64,000 nt of DNA from Segatella copri (GTDB lineage Bacteria; Bacteroidota; Bacteroidia; Bacteroidales; Bacteroidaceae). The DNA is taken from the NCBI RefSeq assembly GCF_009495355.1, contig NZ_VZAD01000042.1, positions 1 to 64,000 of the forward strand, in the 5' to 3' direction. This document shows, in pieces, positions 62,649 through 64,000 of the stretch; within the stretch, counting starts at the first letter, position 1, and each line of letters begins with the position of its first letter. Below the pieces are notes generated by a model. The model did no database searches and was not told the DNA's origin. It saw only the letters and a program-made list of their open reading frames with translations. Made by a program: the position numbers and the translations under genes.

Positions 62649-64000
62649 CTATCTGCTGCTTGAGCCATAGGCAATTCTTCGTGCCTGCATCTGTGCGGCA
62701 AGAGCCTCAGAAGCTGGCGACAGCTTGCCTTTGATATATTGCTCCATCATGAGTCCACCAATAGGCACACCATAGTCGGCTCCCCAGCCACCGTTCTCAA
62801 CATATACTGCGATGGCTATCTGAGGATTGTTCATCGGTGCGAACCCCATGAACACAGAGTGGTCGTGACCACGGTTCTGAGCTGTACCAGTCTTGCCGCA
62901 TGGTTCAAAGTCATAACGGGCAAGCATCTTACAGGTTCCCTTCAAGGCAGAGCTGCGCATACCTGCCACAACATAGTTGTATGCCTTTTTCGAAGCCATG
63001 GTGTAATGACGGCGAGTATAGAGTGTATCGAGCGGCTCACCCTTCACCTTGCGCACCACATGGGGCGCATAATAATATCCTCGGTTGGCGATAGTGGCTC
63101 CAAGATTGGCTATCTGCAGAGGAGTGAGGTTGACCTCGCCCTGTCCGATAGAGATACTGATAATGGTGAGTCCGTTCCATGACCCTCGGTAAGCCTTGTC
63201 GTAGAACTCGGCATTAGGAATCAGTCCTCGTTTCTCGCCAGGCAGGTCGATACCAAGTTTGTATCCGAATCCCATACTCTTCATATAGTCGCGCCAGGTA
63301 TTCATAGCCACTTGCACATTGGGATACTTGCGCCTGTTGCCCATCATATAATAGAGTCCCCAACAGAAGTAGCCATTGCAGGAGGTACTGATGGCATCGA
63401 CGAGTGCTATAGGAGAAGGGTGTCCATGACAGCCTACATGCAGTCCGCGATAAGAGAATCCATGATGACAGGGGAAAGCTGTACCCGGCGTGATGATTCC
63501 TTCGGTGAGGTATGTGAGCGCCTGAGTAGTCTTGAAGGTTGAACCCGGTGGATACTGACCCATGATACTTCTGTTGAGCAACGGTTTCCAGGGGTCGTGC
63601 GAAAGGTAACGGTGCATCTTTCCGCGCATCTTTCCTACCAACCTACGTGGATCGTATGAGGGCGACGACACCATGGCAAGCACTTCACCCGTCTTGGGAT
63701 CAATGGCTACAATACTGCCTATCTTTCCTTGAAGGAGTCGCTCACCAAGAGCCTGCAGGTTCAGGTCGATGCCCAGAGTAAGGTCTTTGCCTGCCACAGG
63801 ACGCTGATCGAACTTGCCACGCTGGTAACTTCCCTGTATTCGTCCGTGCGCATCACGAAGTTTGATTTTGATACCCTTCTCTCCCCTGAGCTCTTTCTCA
63901 TAGTATTTCTCCACACCGAGTTTACCGATATAGTCGCCTGGCTGATAGTAGCTGTCATCTTCTATATCGCTCTCCGAAACTTCTCCCACATCTCCGAGCA
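62649..64000 (-). CDS. mrdA: Penicillin-binding protein 2, cut by the window edge
   Basis: The C-terminal 450 or so residues of a class B PBP transpeptidase. The frame stays open to base 64000 (…LGDVGEVSESD), so the N-terminus lies outside the window. Active-site motifs are complete: SxxK in YPPGSTFKTTQAL, SxN in ISTSCNGYF and KTG in CGKTGTAQNRG. It cross-links new wall during elongation with RodA, encoded just downstream. Confidence 0.93.
   Translation of the reverse strand, partial: LGDVGEVSESDIEDDSYYQPGDYIGKLGVEKYYEKELRGEKGIKIKLRDAHGRIQGSYQRGKFDQRPVAGKDLTLGIDLNLQALGERLLQGKIGSIVAIDPKTGEVLAMVSSPSYDPRRLVGKMRGKMHRYLSHDPWKPLLNRSIMGQYPPGSTFKTTQALTYLTEGIITPGTAFPCHHGFSYRGLHVGCHGHPSPIALVDAISTSCNGYFCWGLYYMMGNRRKYPNVQVAMNTWRDYMKSMGFGYKLGIDLPGEKRGLIPNAEFYDKAYRGSWNGLTIISISIGQGEVNLTPLQIANLGATIANRGYYYAPHVVRKVKGEPLDTLYTRRHYTMASKKAYNYVVAGMRSSALKGTCKMLARYDFEPCGKTGTAQNRGHDHSVFMGFAPMNNPQIAIAVYVENGGWGADYGVPIGGLMMEQYIKGKLSPASEALAAQMQARRIAYGSSSR

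Overview
The window looks like a chromosomal segment of a Prevotella/Segatella-type member of the Bacteroidales. Support comes from many TAnnTTTG (-7) and TTTG (-33) promoter boxes, a fused murF-alr gene, a GldH lipoprotein, DUF3098, an UpxY/NusG-type antiterminator, C10 (streptopain/interpain-like) peptidases and a GH95 fucosidase with a typical Bacteroidales C-terminal tail. The species is inferred from gene content only.

Layout. 0.1-5.9 kb (minus): yfhO-like, GSCFA and murF-alr, a tight envelope operon. 6.0-7.3 kb (plus): mtnN and luxS, which detoxify S-adenosylhomocysteine and make AI-2. 7.5-13.9 kb: a membrane sensor-regulator (propeller, Y_Y_Y, TM, AraC HTH, no kinase) converging on a large GH95 fucosidase gene whose promoter carries a 21-bp direct repeat. 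14.2-17.5 kb: a BASS-type transporter, typA and rpsO.

17.57-33.97 kb is the standout. An apparent eight-gene minus-strand operon begins with an UpxY-like antiterminator behind a roughly 325-nt leader. It continues with a secreted C10 peptidase, a multi-zinc-ribbon protein, a transmembrane Ser/Thr kinase, an AAA+ protein with four ATPase modules, a zinc-ribbon/FHA protein, a PP2C phosphatase and a second secreted C10 peptidase. Kinase, phosphatase and phosphothreonine reader form a complete phospho-signalling set. The operon is bracketed by two arrays of a 33-nt palindromic repeat, and a related hairpin lies inside it. I know of no described system with this exact composition, and its role is open.

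34.1-48.5 kb (minus): a zinc-ribbon membrane protein, folK, queA, truB, uppP, DUF3098 and ftsX; then lpxA and a tripartite RND efflux operon (adaptor, pump, outer-membrane channel); then a CCA-adding enzyme. Tandem 23-bp repeats lie upstream of the efflux operon. 48.5-55.0 kb (plus): DUF1599, a DoxX-like membrane protein fused in frame to tpiA, a SPOR protein, folE, exonuclease III, tRNA-Pro(GGG) and a small lipoprotein. 55.1-64 kb: a sugar MFS transporter (minus); metF, DNA polymerase III delta', ricT-like PSP1 and gldH (plus); rodA and a PBP2 gene cut by the window edge (minus).

Most of the window is housekeeping: cell wall (murF-alr, uppP, rodA, PBP2, lpxA), folate (folK, folE, metF), tRNA maturation (queA, truB, cca) and translation (rpsO, typA). 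The accessory parts are the fucosidase/regulator pair and the kinase/protease operon.
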